64,000 bases of DNA from Sequoia sempervirens (GCA_007258455.2 VDFB02193867.1:530010863-530074862), one strand, 5' to 3'. Positions 11,243 to 23,622 are shown, counted from the first letter of the stretch. Made by a program: numbers and translations. The notes: generated by a model not told the origin, from the sequence alone.

Positions 11243-12433
11243 AAATTAAGTGAACTTTATTTTGAAAGCAACGTAATAAATTGTGTTGGATTATGGTTGA
11301 ATTTTATATTGACATGGAGCAAATTTGGAGATTGTTATTTAAATTTTCCATTCTAGCCTTATTGTGTTGACTTTTTAAATCGATGAGGAAAACCTATTGT
11401 CAATTTGTGAAACTTTGTTCCAGAGGCTTGTTTAATTTCAATGTTCTCCTCATCTTAGCCATACTTTTGGAATTGAAACTTTTTGGTTTAATGCTTGGAA
11501 GAGATGAACGGTTTTAGTAAGACCTTTGGTTATGAGTTGTCGCGAGAGAGTTAATGCCTCGCATTTTCCCATTTTGAGTATTATGCTTATCTAGTTCATC
11601 AGTCTTCGGCTTCACCTAAGTGGGTGGCAGCCGCCTAAGGAACTGTCTAGGGTGATGGACCCTAGAAAGGGTTGCATACCCACTCCTCTAGCATGTAATT
11701 TTGTATGGATCACATAATGCTTATGAATAGAGGATTGAGTTTAGCGTGTATTTGTGGTGTTGTGTTACTTTTGTGTTGGGGTGGATTCCTCCTTGAAAGT
11801 CTTATGAGTGAACCCTTGGTTGGTCAGTCAATGAGTTGGAGCAACTCAAGTTGTCGAACTACGGTGCCTCTGCGAATTATATACGTAAGCAAGGTCATCA
11901 AGTGATGAGCCCCTGAGGCATTAGGTCGGGCCCCTAGGACTATTCTTCTGAGTCTTGTTTGAGACTTGTCGTTTATTTCTGATAACGTAAAAACTACCCT
12001 TGATTTATATAGCTTCTCTTAGTGATCATGTGCTAACTATCTTTGATCTAATGTGTGTGCCAAGTCATGTAGACCTTGCAGGTATAGGCATTGGGAGCAA
12101 GGACTTGTCGATAAAATAGAATGTAAGAGGTATGTTAAGCTGACCTAAGTAAGTAGACTCTATTGCCAAAGTTAGTAAATCACTTCTATCTTTTCTTGTA
12201 GCTTGTGTGATCATAGAATATAGCTATAAGTAGTGAATTGTGTTGTTGTTATCTTTGTTTTCATTGTTAGTTGTTTGTGAAGTAACCTCGTGTGCCCTAG
12301 AGGACTAAGTGTAATAGTGTAATGTAATGTGTTATGTGATTATGGTTAATGTTCTTGCATGTTATACTGTGTTGTGTAAAAAAAAATTATTTGCTTGTGT
12401 GTGTTCTCTGGGGTTTGCATGGCGGGCATTACA

Positions 12434-12438
12434 ATCAA
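12434..12438 (+). repeat. Right target-site duplication of LARD (ATCAA)
   Basis: Matches 1343-1347 exactly. Copy A coding sequence continues immediately after it. Confidence 0.93.
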
Positions 12439-13252
12439 CAACAATAGTGAAGAAAAAAAGGGAAAACACCAACGTCAACACAACAAGAGCTTACACAAGG
12501 TGAATCTTCAACATGCAACAATTACACAACTGATTTTGACACAAATAATTATGATCCACCACCGAATCCAAAAGAGATGGAGAATCTATATGGAAAAGGT
12601 TATGAAATGATGAAACAACTTGGTTATAGTGGAAAAGGATGTGATGCTCGAGAACAAAGTATTTATGTCCCTATAGAGCCTTACATGAAAGAAAATACTA
12701 GTGGTCTTGGTTATTGTCCTTTGAAATAAATAAACAAGCCTTCGCTCAATATCAACACTATTACAAAAGATTCATCTAAGCCAACTTTAACCATAGTGCA
12801 TCTTGAATTAATAGACACTAGTGTTCTTTGTTTTTATCTTTTGAAAGAAAAGAATAAATCCTCGCTTAACATCAATTTCATCACACAAAACACTTACAAT
12901 TTAAATTTGATAGATTTTACACCTTCCTTTAAAGAAGAGAAAAAAATCTTGTAATCTAAAGAGTCTCAAGTGTAGGCATGACACCTTGTGCTAAGAAAGA
13001 GATATCTTTGACACAAAATAAAGCAATATCAACCATTGATCAAGAGGGTATCTTTTCAAGACTCCTCCAAGGTCATTTGATATCCCTCCCTCCAAGAAAA
13101 TGAAAGAAATTTTACTACAAGAAAACTTTTGTGCATATCATAGAGTTCATGGTCATCCTACTAATGAATGTAAGGCTTTAAGTGATAAAATTCACAATCT
13201 TAAGGAGTTTCATGCTCTTCCTTGTTTTTAAGCACCTAATTCCTCTAATTGA
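12439..13252 (+). pseudogene. Copy A polyprotein relic, 3' part: G-patch and C/H knuckle
   Basis: After a frameshifted stretch the frame gives a G-patch at 12598-12690: MMKQLGYSGKGCDAREQSI followed by VPIEP. The G-patch pattern of spaced glycines after a hydrophobic start, ending in G/S-I-x-x-P-I, binds nucleic acid. It is known at the C-terminus of some retroviral proteases. Farther on, 13130-13171 encodes CAYHRVHGHPTNEC, a C-X2-H-X4-H-X4-C array with the spacing of a retroviral zinc knuckle but His in place of the second Cys. Stop codons and a frameshift near 13101 interrupt the frame. The frame ends at 13250-13252, as in the homologous position of B, and no polymerase follows. Confidence 0.68.
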
Positions 13253-14470
13253 TACTAATTCTTACATGAGCATGTTTCTCGTCAATCATTTCAGCTCATC
13301 CTTTTCCTGCACTAAGTGGGGTAAAGGGGTTAGGTAGCCTTGTGCTTGTATGTCACTTGTTTCCTCATTTGGCTAGTTAACCACCTTTCATGTACATATA
13401 AGAGCAAGCTTTGGATGTGGACGACATGTCTTAAGTTTGCTCAAGTGTGGCATACTTATTCATGACATAGTTCAATTCATAAACATATGACTTGGCATAG
13501 GGATTTTTGAATGAGCTCTCATGTCTTCTTCTACTTTAAAGAAATTTCTCATAGTAATTATGTTAGCAACTACTTTAAAGTGGGAGCATACATCGGCACT
13601 CATGTTTCATTATGCAATTTTCTTTCTTCTTGCAATGTGTCCTTTTCTTGGTGGTGTCATTGGGTTTGGTTTCCTTCAAGAGTGTGATATTTCTTTGACT
13701 TTTCCTCTCTTGGATGCATTAGGCATGATGTTCCCTAAGAAGAGACCTTACATGAACTAATAAAAATCCCTTCGAACATCCCTCTTCCTTGTTCCATTCC
13801 ATTTTTGCACCTTATTAAAGTCATGTAGGTATGGCTTTGATATGGTCCCTTGGGGCTCACATAGTGGACAACTAGCTTCACTAGGCCTTGTGAGCATGTA
13901 TTTTATTTTTGTACCTTATTAAATTCATGGAGGTATGGCTTTGATATTGTTCGTTGGGGCTCACCTAGTGGAAAAATAGTTTCACTAGCCCTTGTGAGCA
14001 TGCATTTTCTTTTTGTCCTTATCATAGTCATGGGGGTATGACTTCAATATGGATCTCTCAAGGCTCACCTAGTAGACAACTAACTTCACTAGCCCTTGCA
14101 AGCATGTATTTTGTTTGCATAGTGGATATCGTGTTCCACCTGTAAACCCTTCGAAAAATATCCTAGACTCAGTCCATAGCACATTGGATGACTAGTTGAA
14201 GCTTGATCTATTGCATTTTCCTTTTCTTTATTTTTTTTAATTTTCTTATCTTTGATGGTGTATTGCTAGCGATCAAGTTATGGTTTCATATATCATCTGC
14301 AAGTGTGTTCCTTTGTGCCTGTGTTTTTTTTTCATGGGATCTTAATCATGGGAGCTTGGCCACCCTCTTGGTTATTTTCATCCTATCTTACTAGCATTCA
14401 TAAATTTGAACCCATCTTGATTTTTTGGTTGGATACTTTAGTTTGAGTTTGAAGCAAGTTCATCCTCTCA
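13253..14470 (+). other. Copy A 3' non-coding region
   Basis: No coding sequence is recognised. It aligns with 53509-54720 of copy B and, on the minus strand, with 30713-31810 of copy C. Shared landmarks include CATATGACTTGGCATAGGG and TACTTTAAAGTG. Copy A alone has a tripled segment at 13799-14116. Confidence 0.65.
13799..14116 (+). repeat. Three tandem copies of a ~104-bp unit in copy A 3' region
   Basis: Each unit runs TTATTAAAGTCATG-AGGTATGGCTT ... GGGGCTCAC-TAGTGGA ... TTCACTAG-CCTTGTGAGCATG. The anchor TCATGTAGGT and its variants fall at 13821, 13925 and 14028. Copy B has one related unit (about 54216-54320). Confidence 0.8.
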
Positions 14471-14492
14471 CTAAATTGGGGGTTGAATCTAG

Positions 14493-15519
14493 TGTGGGAA
14501 AATGCATACCCTTGCATTTTCACACTTGTTTGGGCCCATGTTGCATCATGTGTGTTTTTGAGCTAACATTTTTGATGTAGGGATTTGATTCAAACAAGCA
14601 ATTCAATTCAAGATCTATCAAGAATTCATTCAATTCAAGATCTACATCCAAGCTAGCCACTTCATACAAGTTTTTTTGGTGAGTTGCAATATAGAACTTT
14701 TTTCATTCATCATTTCCCTTCATTATTCTATTTCATTCCAAGGTTTAATTACTAACAAGGGGTTTCACCAAGGAAAACTCCCATTTACTAACAATCAACA
14801 AGTTTTTCTTCTCTTGTGTGTTTTTATTTGTAGATTTAGGTTGAAGACTTGAAGATAATTTGAAGTGAAAAGTTGCAAAGTTGCAAAGTTGCATTGAAAA
14901 GTTGTCATCTTCATGGAAAGTCACCTACATGTCAGATTTGGAAGTTTCAAGTACTGAGATGTGAGAAGAAGGAAGTATAGGCCTTGGACCTTAGGATCAC
15001 ATTCTGAAATTCTAAAAATTTAGATTAGGACGAAGAAGATAGTAAGGGCAGCTTAGTCCTCCTAAGGGTCTTTTGCAAATATTCTTTCATATTATATTTC
15101 GACATCTGAATTTTCTATGTTTTCCCTAAAAAATAGTAGAGGGACTTAGAAGATGGTAAGGGTGTCGTAGTCCTACCTAGCATATTTTAATAGCATTTTT
15201 GCATTTCTAGAATCCTTATCATATCTTTAGAATTCCCAAGTACATATATCCTAACTTGCTATTATTTAATTTTATCATTTGCACTCATTATTTGGCTTGC
15301 ATTACTAGGTTTTGTGAGTTGAATATCAAGTTGTATTTTCCAAGCCTTTGCTTGGTGGTGAACCCTTTGAATCCTAAGGAATCTTCCTTGGTCTCCCTTG
15401 TTGAGAATTGACTCACCTTTGTGTTGATAGTAAATCCAATTTGGGATCATATATTTCCTTGAGTGAACCATCCAACAATAGAAAAGGGAAAATCAAGGAT
15501 TAGGGATTCATTTCTTGCA
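14493..15519 (+). repeat. Copy A 3' LTR (right boundary approximate)
   Basis: Starts TGTGGGAAAATGC after the purine tract AAATTGGGGGTTGAATCTAG. It shares with the LTRs of B and C the stretch GGTTTAATTAC-TAA ... GG-TT-ACCAAGGAAAA (14741-14782) and TTTCCTTGAGTGAA. It is shorter than C because the 5' part seems deleted. The right end was chosen at TTTCTTGCA and may be off by tens of bases. Confidence 0.6.
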
Positions 15520-18500
15520 TTATGAGTCCCTTTCTTCACCAAATCATTTTCCCAATGGTTCAGATAATTGAATAATTTTTTGTATGATGCAAATGAAGTA
15601 ACTATGTAAACTATGAAAATGCAACAATCTATTATGATTTTTGAGAAACTAGATGTGGAAATACTATTTTAAATTCTAGAAATGAGAAGGGAATACACAA
15701 ATGAACCTAGTATATAATTTTGATCTAGATATTTATATTTTATGGTGCCATGTTCCATGGATTTTCCTCAATTTTTATTAGATCTAAAAATTTAGGGTTC
15801 AAGACATTAGTCTATAGCTTCTATCCTCTAAGTGTTGTCAAAACTTTGTCTATTACTGAGAAAATGGAGATTCTATGACTTGTCAACTTGTAGGGTTTTG
15901 ATGCATGAATGAATGAGTAGCCCTGAATCTTCCTCCAACTCACTTAAACTATATAGCTTGAAAACATAAGAATAGAGGAATGGTTGTGCCATATATGGGA
16001 TTTCCTAAGTCAAGCCCCATGTTGGTATTTCTACCTTCACAATTGAGAATTACAAAGAGATTGTATCCTTGGTTGGATAGAGGATAATTGATAAATAAGA
16101 AATGAATTGACAACCTTTCTACAACTCACCACTCAAATATGATATCCTTGATGGATTTAAGTAACACTCATCACCTTCAAGGATCTATTTTTTCTTTTCT
16201 TGAATTCAGATGCTCAGCTAAAAGGGTTAGTATATATAAACAAAATACATGTAAACATAAACATAAACTCACATAACACATGAAACGAATTCTTGAATAA
16301 TGAAATGTTGCAATAATCTTGATAATTCTACTCTTGACTACTCTTGAATGCTTAATTTTTCTCAATATACATCTCAATCATGCTTCTCCAAAATTTATAG
16401 GAATCTTGCTAGGATTATGTTTATATGTTCAAAATTATTCTAATTTCTTAAAAACAAAATGTTGATAGCTGACAACTAAAATTTAAAATTCAAATAATAA
16501 ATTACTGATACTGACACATTCAAATTTGAAGCCAAAAATATTGCTCTAGGATGTCATGCGTCGTAGAATAGATCCCTAATTTTTTAGAATCAAAAGTGTC
16601 GAGGGAAAAATAATAAATGCATAATTAGGTCCAAGCACAAAAGTGGGAAGGTAAAACTAATGTGAAATTGTCAAGGGTGAAATTTTTGATGTCGCATCAT
16701 GTTTCTTGTTGAATATGCCTTATGCTCCTATCATTAGACATTATATGAGAGTTATCATGTTTAATGTTTCATATTCAATCTATGTCCCTTGATGTTATCA
16801 TGAATCATACTAGATATTTTAACATGTGTTTATTATTTGGACATTATTTATAGGATCTTTATTGATGACAATTATTTTCTATGTATAGATGTTACTCAAG
16901 ATTATACTCTTATTGTTTTTTTATTATTATGGATATTGCTAGATGATGAATTTTTATTATTGAGTAGATTAATTTGTCAATTTATTTAATTAAGTGGTTG
17001 TGAGAGTAGATATTTTGGAGATAAAAATTATATATGTTGATTTTTTTATGATGGTTATTAGATTTAAATAATTTCTATTTGATTTCCTAGTTGATTATTA
17101 ATTTTTAAAAGTTATTTTTAATTTATATGATAGTTTCGTTGGATATTATTATTTATGTGATGTATTGACACATTTTGTTAAGTGAACAAGTGAATTATTC
17201 CAATGGTAGATGGGGTCACATAGCTACTTTCATTTTTTATCCATGTGAAATTGCTGACCTTACCTCTTATGGAGAAATAAGGTCATGAGATATGATGTTG
17301 TGAAACATTGTTTAATGTGTTGTGTGATCTTGTGTATAGTGAAATTTTTTTTTTTTTTTTACCAGGTTGTCTCTTGGTGATTTTTCTCTTTTTCCTTTTT
17401 ATTTATGAAGCTCTTTATGTGATTTAATATCTTTTTTAATAGTTCTAAATTGTACCTAGGTGATAGATATATGGGTTAGGGGTTATTTCAGCTTAGGGAA
17501 TACTTTTATTAGTGTTTAAATCCCTCTTAAATTTCTCATTTATTAAAAGTAGCAAAAATTGGATTTGGTAGGGTGTTTTAGTTCCTTAAGATAGGTAGTT
17601 TCTTTTTCCCTTTCTATTTATTCTTTCTCCTTGAGAGGAGAATGATTTTTTCCTCTTTGGTTCTTTAATTTTTATTAGGATTTTCATTAGGTAGAATCAA
17701 ATTTTAGGTTGAGGAAGGAAGATATTAAGGAAAGAGAAAGAAAAGATGGAAGAGAGTGCTTATAGAGTCTTCATCAAATTGGATATAAAATCTCATGGTA
17801 ACATCTAATCATCTTGTTAGATATTTATTTTAATATGTAAAGGAATTGTTGTAATATTTTTTTGTGTATGAAATCCATGTGAAATAAGTGATGAATCCTT
17901 TGAGGCTTTATGTTGTAAATTTTGTGTGTGTTTATTTTTGTTTATGGGTGTACCCATCTTGTCGAAGTTTGTACATTAAGAAGCATTTATGTGCACGAGG
18001 TAAAGGAGAAAATTGTGTAAATAAAATTGTTGGACTTTGCAAAGTTCAATAATGTTAATGTTATGTGGTGCATATTTAATGGGAAAACTATGTGATAAGT
18101 TTTGTATATGCTTTGGAAGAGTTATGTGACCTCTACCTTGAGCATGGGTTGAGGTTTCAATCCTATGAATGGTTGGGGAGCCCATTGGACAAGATTGTTG
18201 TTTTCTTTGATGATATTTATTTTTAGGAATATTTATTAAGTAATGAATATTATATTGGGATTTAAAAACTATGATTCTTAAGAAAGATAAATTTGTCTCT
18301 TGTAATATTTTTAAAGTTTTAAGAACTATGGATGTCTTGTGACTAGAGTTTCGATCTATATTGAATGCTGTTATGCTTGAATTTTTGAAAAATACAAAAG
18401 AAGAAAGTATGATAGTCATCAAACTTGAAAAGATTTAGGGATTCTAAAAGTGAAATTTAATATAGGTTTTTGGTTTATAAGTGAAAATATGTTTTCTTGC

Positions 18501-19886
18501 TAGATGATTGAAAACTAAAGAGTATACAACTTTCATTATGTTACCATTACACATATATATTACACATATATAGGGAGTAAATAATTTTTTGGAATTTTTC
18601 TTTATATTAATAAGGAATTACATGAAGGTTATTAAATAAAATGATTATTTTTTCAAGTGTACAAGTTACAATTGGAAGCATTAGATCTTGAATGAGAAAA
18701 GAGTGATTACAATTTAAAAACAATCTTGATAAACTAGATAAGTAGACTAATCCAATTTTGGGGAGATACATTCCCATTAGCATTGAGTTTGAAAAATAAA
18801 TTTTTTTTTGTAGATTGAAATATTACAACTAATCTATACAATAGTCTATAACTTGACTTTCATTTCTTGTTTTAAACTTCACTTAAACCTTCACAAAATT
18901 TTACATAGAAAAACAACTTGCATATACACCTAAAAATTAAGGTATTTAAATGAATAGAATTATAAATAGAAATTAAAATATATATAAATATTTATCTTAA
19001 CTCAAAAATATTATCTATAAATAAGTATAAATATAAATTTTTATATAAATTATTTTCAATGAATTTATTAATAAAATAAATAAGTATTTTAAATTATAAA
19101 TAAATAATAATCATCTCATGAATAAAATTATGTAATATATTATATAATTTTTTATTAAATATAGCATAAATTATTTATATTAAGTTTTATATTATTCTTT
19201 TTTCTAAATTTTGATGAGGGAAACTTTGACTAGAGTTTAACACCATGATCACAACCCATGGGAGCTACCACCCATGAAGTCGCTACCCCAAAAGGGGTAC
19301 AAACCATGGAGGGGGTTCAACCCTTATATGAGTTAACTTTCCCCTATATCAAGGGCTATACAAAATATAATAAAAGAAAATGAAAATAGATTTTGCAGTT
19401 TGAATGATTTGTATTTCATTAAATTGTAAATTTTGGTCAACTCCACTTTAACACAAACTCTGAAATTTGTATGGATATCTAGATATTTGCAAGATAAACA
19501 CAATTTCAGATGTGCATTCAACAACAAATAAAAGAATACACAAACACACACACATATGATATAAATTAGGCTAAAAAATAGCTTTTGGCAAAGCTCTATA
19601 GGAATTTTAATCTAAAAAAAGAAATTAGGGACAAAAAAAATTTAATAGTAAAAAATAATATTCATCTTCATCAAATAGAAAATTCGGAGACAATTAAATC
19701 ATTTTAAAATGTAAATACAATAAGGAGGAAATTTCCAATTCTTTTTAGAGGTTTATTTAGTTAGGGGCAGGTCTTAGTTAAGAATTGGTTATTGTTGGAT
19801 TATTTAATTTTTAAAATTGTTTTCTAATTATTTATTTTTGTTAGTAAAAAAAAAAAATTGTAATAGGAATTAATTTAAAACTAGAG
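15520..19886. other. AT-rich spacer, nothing recognised
   Basis: No coding relic, LTR end or tandem repeat is convincing here. A 148-codon open frame on the minus strand (17976-18422) lacks coding character and family resemblance. Confidence 0.6.
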
Positions 19887-20100
19887 TTTTTTTTTTTTAA
19901 AGGTGCAATGCACCCATATTATTAGGGGTAAACACTTTTGACTAGAGCTATGAATTGGATACAAGAAACCCACAAGAAACTACAATTGAACCTACGAGCA
20001 CAATGGCCTAGTGAAGGCACAAGGCCTATGAGCACTTTGGCCCAGTGAGGATTTGAACCCTGGTGGTCATCACTACAGGGTATGTGCAAGATCATCATGG
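19887..20100. mobile_element. SINE-like fragment (uncertain)
   Basis: The complementary strand contains GGTTCAAATCC (20052-20062), a perfect Pol III box B, and the plus strand has two box A-like words, TGGCCTAGTGAAGG and TGGCCCAGTGAGG, about 40 bp apart. One end is a run of about 12 T (19887-19898), which would be a poly(A) tail on the minus strand. A partial relative in the opposite orientation lies at 20816-20895. No target duplication was found, so this could also be an old tRNA-derived scrap. Confidence 0.35.
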
Positions 20101-20895
20101 AAAAAATAGGCCCTTAAGTGGCAAAAATTTCAAAAAAATATAATTAGGCAACTTGACGTAAAATTTTGAATAAGTTATCTATATTATTTAAAAAATATGT
20201 GAGAATAGAATCTGTAGAAAAATGAATGTAGTTTCTAAACTACTAGGTTTATTTAATAAGAAAAAATCTATTTGGTGAAAATTTGGAATTTCAATGCAAT
20301 AGTACTGAAATTTTAAGGAAAAAAAAAGTAGGTGTATGTCTGACCACCCTAGCCACAATAAAATGATAATTTTTTTAATAAGATTTTAGACATAAGTAGA
20401 GGACTCATGTCCCCGATGTGATGCATATTTTTTTGTAATTTTTTTCCATGTAAATAAATAATTATGATTTTTTTATTACAACTTTTAAAAATATAAAAAA
20501 CTTGTATGTCTAACCACCTTAACTTGGTCAAAACTTCATGAAATTCATTTCTCTTTTTTTTTAATCCTATAGTATGCGAAACATAGAATGTGATGCATTT
20601 TTTTTATTCAAAAAATGCGATACCATTTGAAAGCTATAGATGTTTATCAATCAGCCTATCAATTAGGACTTTAGTCATAATTCAAATAGAAAATGAATAA
20701 TAATTATTTATTAAACTCAAAGTAAAGCATAATTTATATTGGTAGAAAGCTGAGAATCTCTTTTAAAAACCCTTTTCGTTTCATCAATTTTAGGTAAAAA
20801 AAATTCGTGAGTCACATACCCATTATATTGCCACCTTTTGGCCCATCATAATCCTGCACATACCCTACAACCAAGCGACTTGACCACCAAACCAT

Positions 20896-22913
20896 GCCCT
20901 TATTAGAAATTTAAAACTAGAGTTATTAATACCTTTATTAAGTAATTTAATTTTTTTCTATCCTCAAATTCAACTGTGCTCAATTCGTGGGATAACCCCT
21001 ATGAAACTTGTATGTTTCGTAACCCACACTCTCTAAGCATGCAAAATGAGGCTAATTATACTTGCCTTCATGCATGATCTCCTAGCATCAAAATGTCCTT
21101 TGAAGTGTTAACCTTTTTTAGTTTTTTGAAATTCACAAATTGGTCAAAGTTTTGAAATTTCATTTTTAGAGTTAGAAATTTTCTCTCATGCAAGAGCACT
21201 AAATTTTAGCACCCCTGCATGCCGAATGAAAAAAATAAATTGCAAGGTCCGCGAATTTCACCAACCCTAAATATCATCCATGACTTGCTAAAAGTTCCAT
21301 TGGCAGAGAATTTTAGTGACCTTGTAACTAGACTTCACATGAGTTGCAATTAATGCAAGTTTCAATGGGATTTTTAATGTGTTTTAAATCAATTTTTATT
21401 TCTTTGCTTTCCATTTCTATTGCTTTTCTATCCTCTCTCTTTCTTTGCATATTCGATAAGTATTTGATAGTTGTTTCCACATCGATTTGGAGTAGATTCC
21501 TTGTCATTTCCATTAGGGTTTTTCATTGGCTTCATTCATTTCGGGTATGTCTCATTTTCACCCTCTTTCCCTTCATTTTGATATTTAGGGTTTTAGTTTA
21601 GCTTTGTTTCCTATTGTAAATTAATCATATTTTTTTTCTTAGGGTTTCTAAAATGTATTTGTATGGATATCACTTGTATGTTATGTTTTCACTATTCGAA
21701 ACCCTAGCTACATTTCTTCTTCTCATCTATGAGTTTATACTATAATATTTTTTTTGTCATGGTTTATAAATTGTTTTTTAAATGAGTTTTGGTTGTATCA
21801 CCTCATCATTTGAGTCAAATATATTGGCATGAACCTTTTCCATACCTCCATTCTTCACAGGCTTTAAAACACTTGTAGCACAATCAAACTAGGTTCATTA
21901 TAATGTATAGCCTCAGAAAATTTCTCTGCCTTCACCTTAAACCTCTAAGATTGAACTTACATAAGTGGTGATTTTTACTGATGATGTATGGGATGTCTAG
22001 CCATACAAGCCATGTCATGATATTTTTTCCCCAAACTTGCATTTTTAACATAATGCACAATATCTTGATGATTTTCACGGATGTTGTGAATTCCATTCAA
22101 CTCATATGTGTAAGTGGTGCATTTTCCCACATGTGCACAAAATCATTTATATGTTGTTTGCAATGTTATTATTTTTTACCATGTAAACATTTAAGGACGA
22201 ATCATCTCATATGCACAAGCGGTTTTCTTCATCACATGTGCATGAAAGTCCCCATGTTACAAAATGTAGAGTCAAAAAAATTTCATTGACTTTACATCAA
22301 CTTTTTGTGTAGAAGCAATAATTCTTTTCACAATTACACTAATGAAGTAAGCCACCTACGTGTAAATTTGGTGAAATTATCCAACTTGCATTTTCCTAGT
22401 TCCTCCACATGCAAGGTATTTAAAATTTGGCAACCTTTCACAAATGATCTACCAATATGCACGGTCAAAGATTTTTATCAACTTTGTTCAAAATCAAGAT
22501 TTTTTCCTATAAAGAGTTGGTGAATCTTTTCAACTTTGCAACTTTTTTCATAACATCAAATCCACCATGCACTAGCGCTATTTTTTAGTGACCTTACTCC
22601 ACTTTACAAAAAAATTCATTAACACTAGGAATTTTTTTTCATTTTGCATTCCTCTTTCCAAATTGCCCACTTTCACTCTATTTTTTCCCTTTAACACGCT
22701 TAAGCCCTCCAAGCTCATGCAACTACTCAATTTTTTCCACTACTACAATTTCCAATCATGTAAGCTTTTCTAAAATTGGAAAATAATGAACTTTGTAATG
22801 TAGTTTTTTGTACATGCTTTCTAAGATTCTCATAGATTTTTCTTCCTAGGAGGATACATTCTTTGCTAATTTATCATCAGATTTTGGATCCTTCTTCGAG
22901 AAAAGCCAAAGTA
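20896..22913. other. AT-rich spacer, nothing recognised
   Basis: Several short open frames (for example 21344-21601, 21981-22289) are Phe/Leu/Ser-rich and show no motif. Words such as CACATGTGCA recur between 22080 and 22260, but no clear unit can be defined. Confidence 0.5.
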
Positions 22914-23622
22914 ATGAATTTCAAATACCAAGGTGTTTTCTCATCAACTTTAGTATCCTCAAACATTGATGAGATAAAGGATCCTAAAATTGAACATGTT
23001 GATATGTCTGAATTTATTGAAAGGAATTAGAAGAAACCATTGGATACTAGTATGAGGTATATAGTTTAGAGAAACATATAGATGGTAGCAGCTTTCTGTG
23101 CAATTGTGCATAACCTTGAATTTATTCTCCAAGTTGTGGCATATTACAATAAAGATGATTGAAGTGTTAGGGATGCCAATGGAAATGTAGTCATAAGGTG
23201 AAATCCATAATTCTTTCACAAAGCTTTCTTGTATCCTAGTATTGATTCATATGTAGATGTTACTAAGGAATATGCATAAGAGGAATATGAGAGACATAGA
23301 TAATTGCAAAAGAGATTAATAGTAAGTGGTTGAATGGTGTAGGGCACCATGTAAACTTCATGCCTCCATGAGGCAATTTAGTAAAATTTGAGTATTCATC
23401 ATGTTTTTATTGTAATGAGGTCATGTTTGGACCATTTTAAATGAATTTGAGTCATTACTAGGTTTCTAGGAGGTCTATGAAGTCAAATTGCAAAATTTGC
23501 AATTTGTTGCAAAAATGCAAGAAAGTGGAATGTGAAGAGTCATCTTGTAAAGGGAAGGTTGTTGGTCAGTTGTAATTGAAGGAGAAGTTAGGAAACTATT
23601 GTAACATCTTTAAAAGAGCCTT
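22914..23622 (+). pseudogene. Stop-riddled coding relic of unknown family
   Basis: From the ATG at 22914 one reading frame runs for about 137 codons without a frameshift but with eight stops, at 23028, 23067, 23079, 23160, 23199, 23208, 23277 and 23301. Each is one C-to-T change from CAG, CAA or CGA. Between stops the composition is protein-like, for example FFHKAFLYPSIDSYVDVTKEY and MVAAFCAIVHNLEFILQVV. After a frameshift near 23330 a second segment continues (LVKFEYSSCFYCNEVMFGPF), with a Cys-rich stretch CKICNLLQKCKKVECEESSC that could bind metal. I do not recognise the family. The setting suggests a mobile-element protein killed by deamination of methylated cytosines; a host pseudogene is possible. 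Confidence 0.5.

Larger units (their letters stand above)
1348..12433 (+). mobile_element. Complete non-coding LTR element (LARD-like), 11,086 bp
   Basis: The element runs from TGTAGTACC to GGGCATTACA and has LTRs at both ends, a primer site at 4468, a purine tract just before the right LTR, and a 5-bp target duplication. The orientation is plus. The 4.26-kb interior has no reading frame that resembles Gag or Pol; the longest open stretches are antisense and composition-driven. Long LTRs around a long non-coding interior is the definition of a large retrotransposon derivative (LARD), a class that must borrow proteins from an autonomous partner. The LTRs differ by roughly 2-3 percent over their first 200 bp, plus large indels, so the insertion is younger than the decayed host copy A. 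The partner element is not visible here. Confidence 0.88.
8722..12433 (+). repeat. LARD right LTR (3,712 bp)
   Basis: Collinear with 1348-4464. It is longer because it holds about 410 bp at roughly 9699-10115 that the left LTR lacks, one more hairpin unit (10126-10166) and a 183-bp SINE plus duplication (11060-11242). It ends GGGCATTACA followed by the ATCAA duplication. Confidence 0.92.
1..15519 (+). mobile_element. Ty3-like non-autonomous element, copy A (5' end outside window, split by nested LARD)
   Basis: The remains of one LTR element occupy 1-1347 and 12434 to about 15519. The two parts belong together because the flanks of the inserted 1348-12433 element carry the same 5 bp (ATCAA) and because the coding relic resumes where it stopped. 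The order is S/P-rich acidic leader, retropepsin-like domain, [insertion], G-patch, C/H knuckle, 1.2 kb non-coding, purine tract (about 14471-14490), 3' LTR. The same order occurs in copy B. No reverse transcriptase, RNase H or integrase is present between knuckle and purine tract. The right end is approximate because the 5' LTR and its target duplication are not in the window. Confidence 0.7.

Noticed and set aside
17976..18422. 148-codon minus-strand ORF
   Set aside because: Ile/Ser/His-rich with no domain. It is the longest open frame in a long AT-rich spacer and is best explained by chance.
19198..19330. Possible tRNA or SINE (GGGTTCAACCC word)
   Set aside because: No second promoter box at a proper distance, no cloverleaf and no tail.
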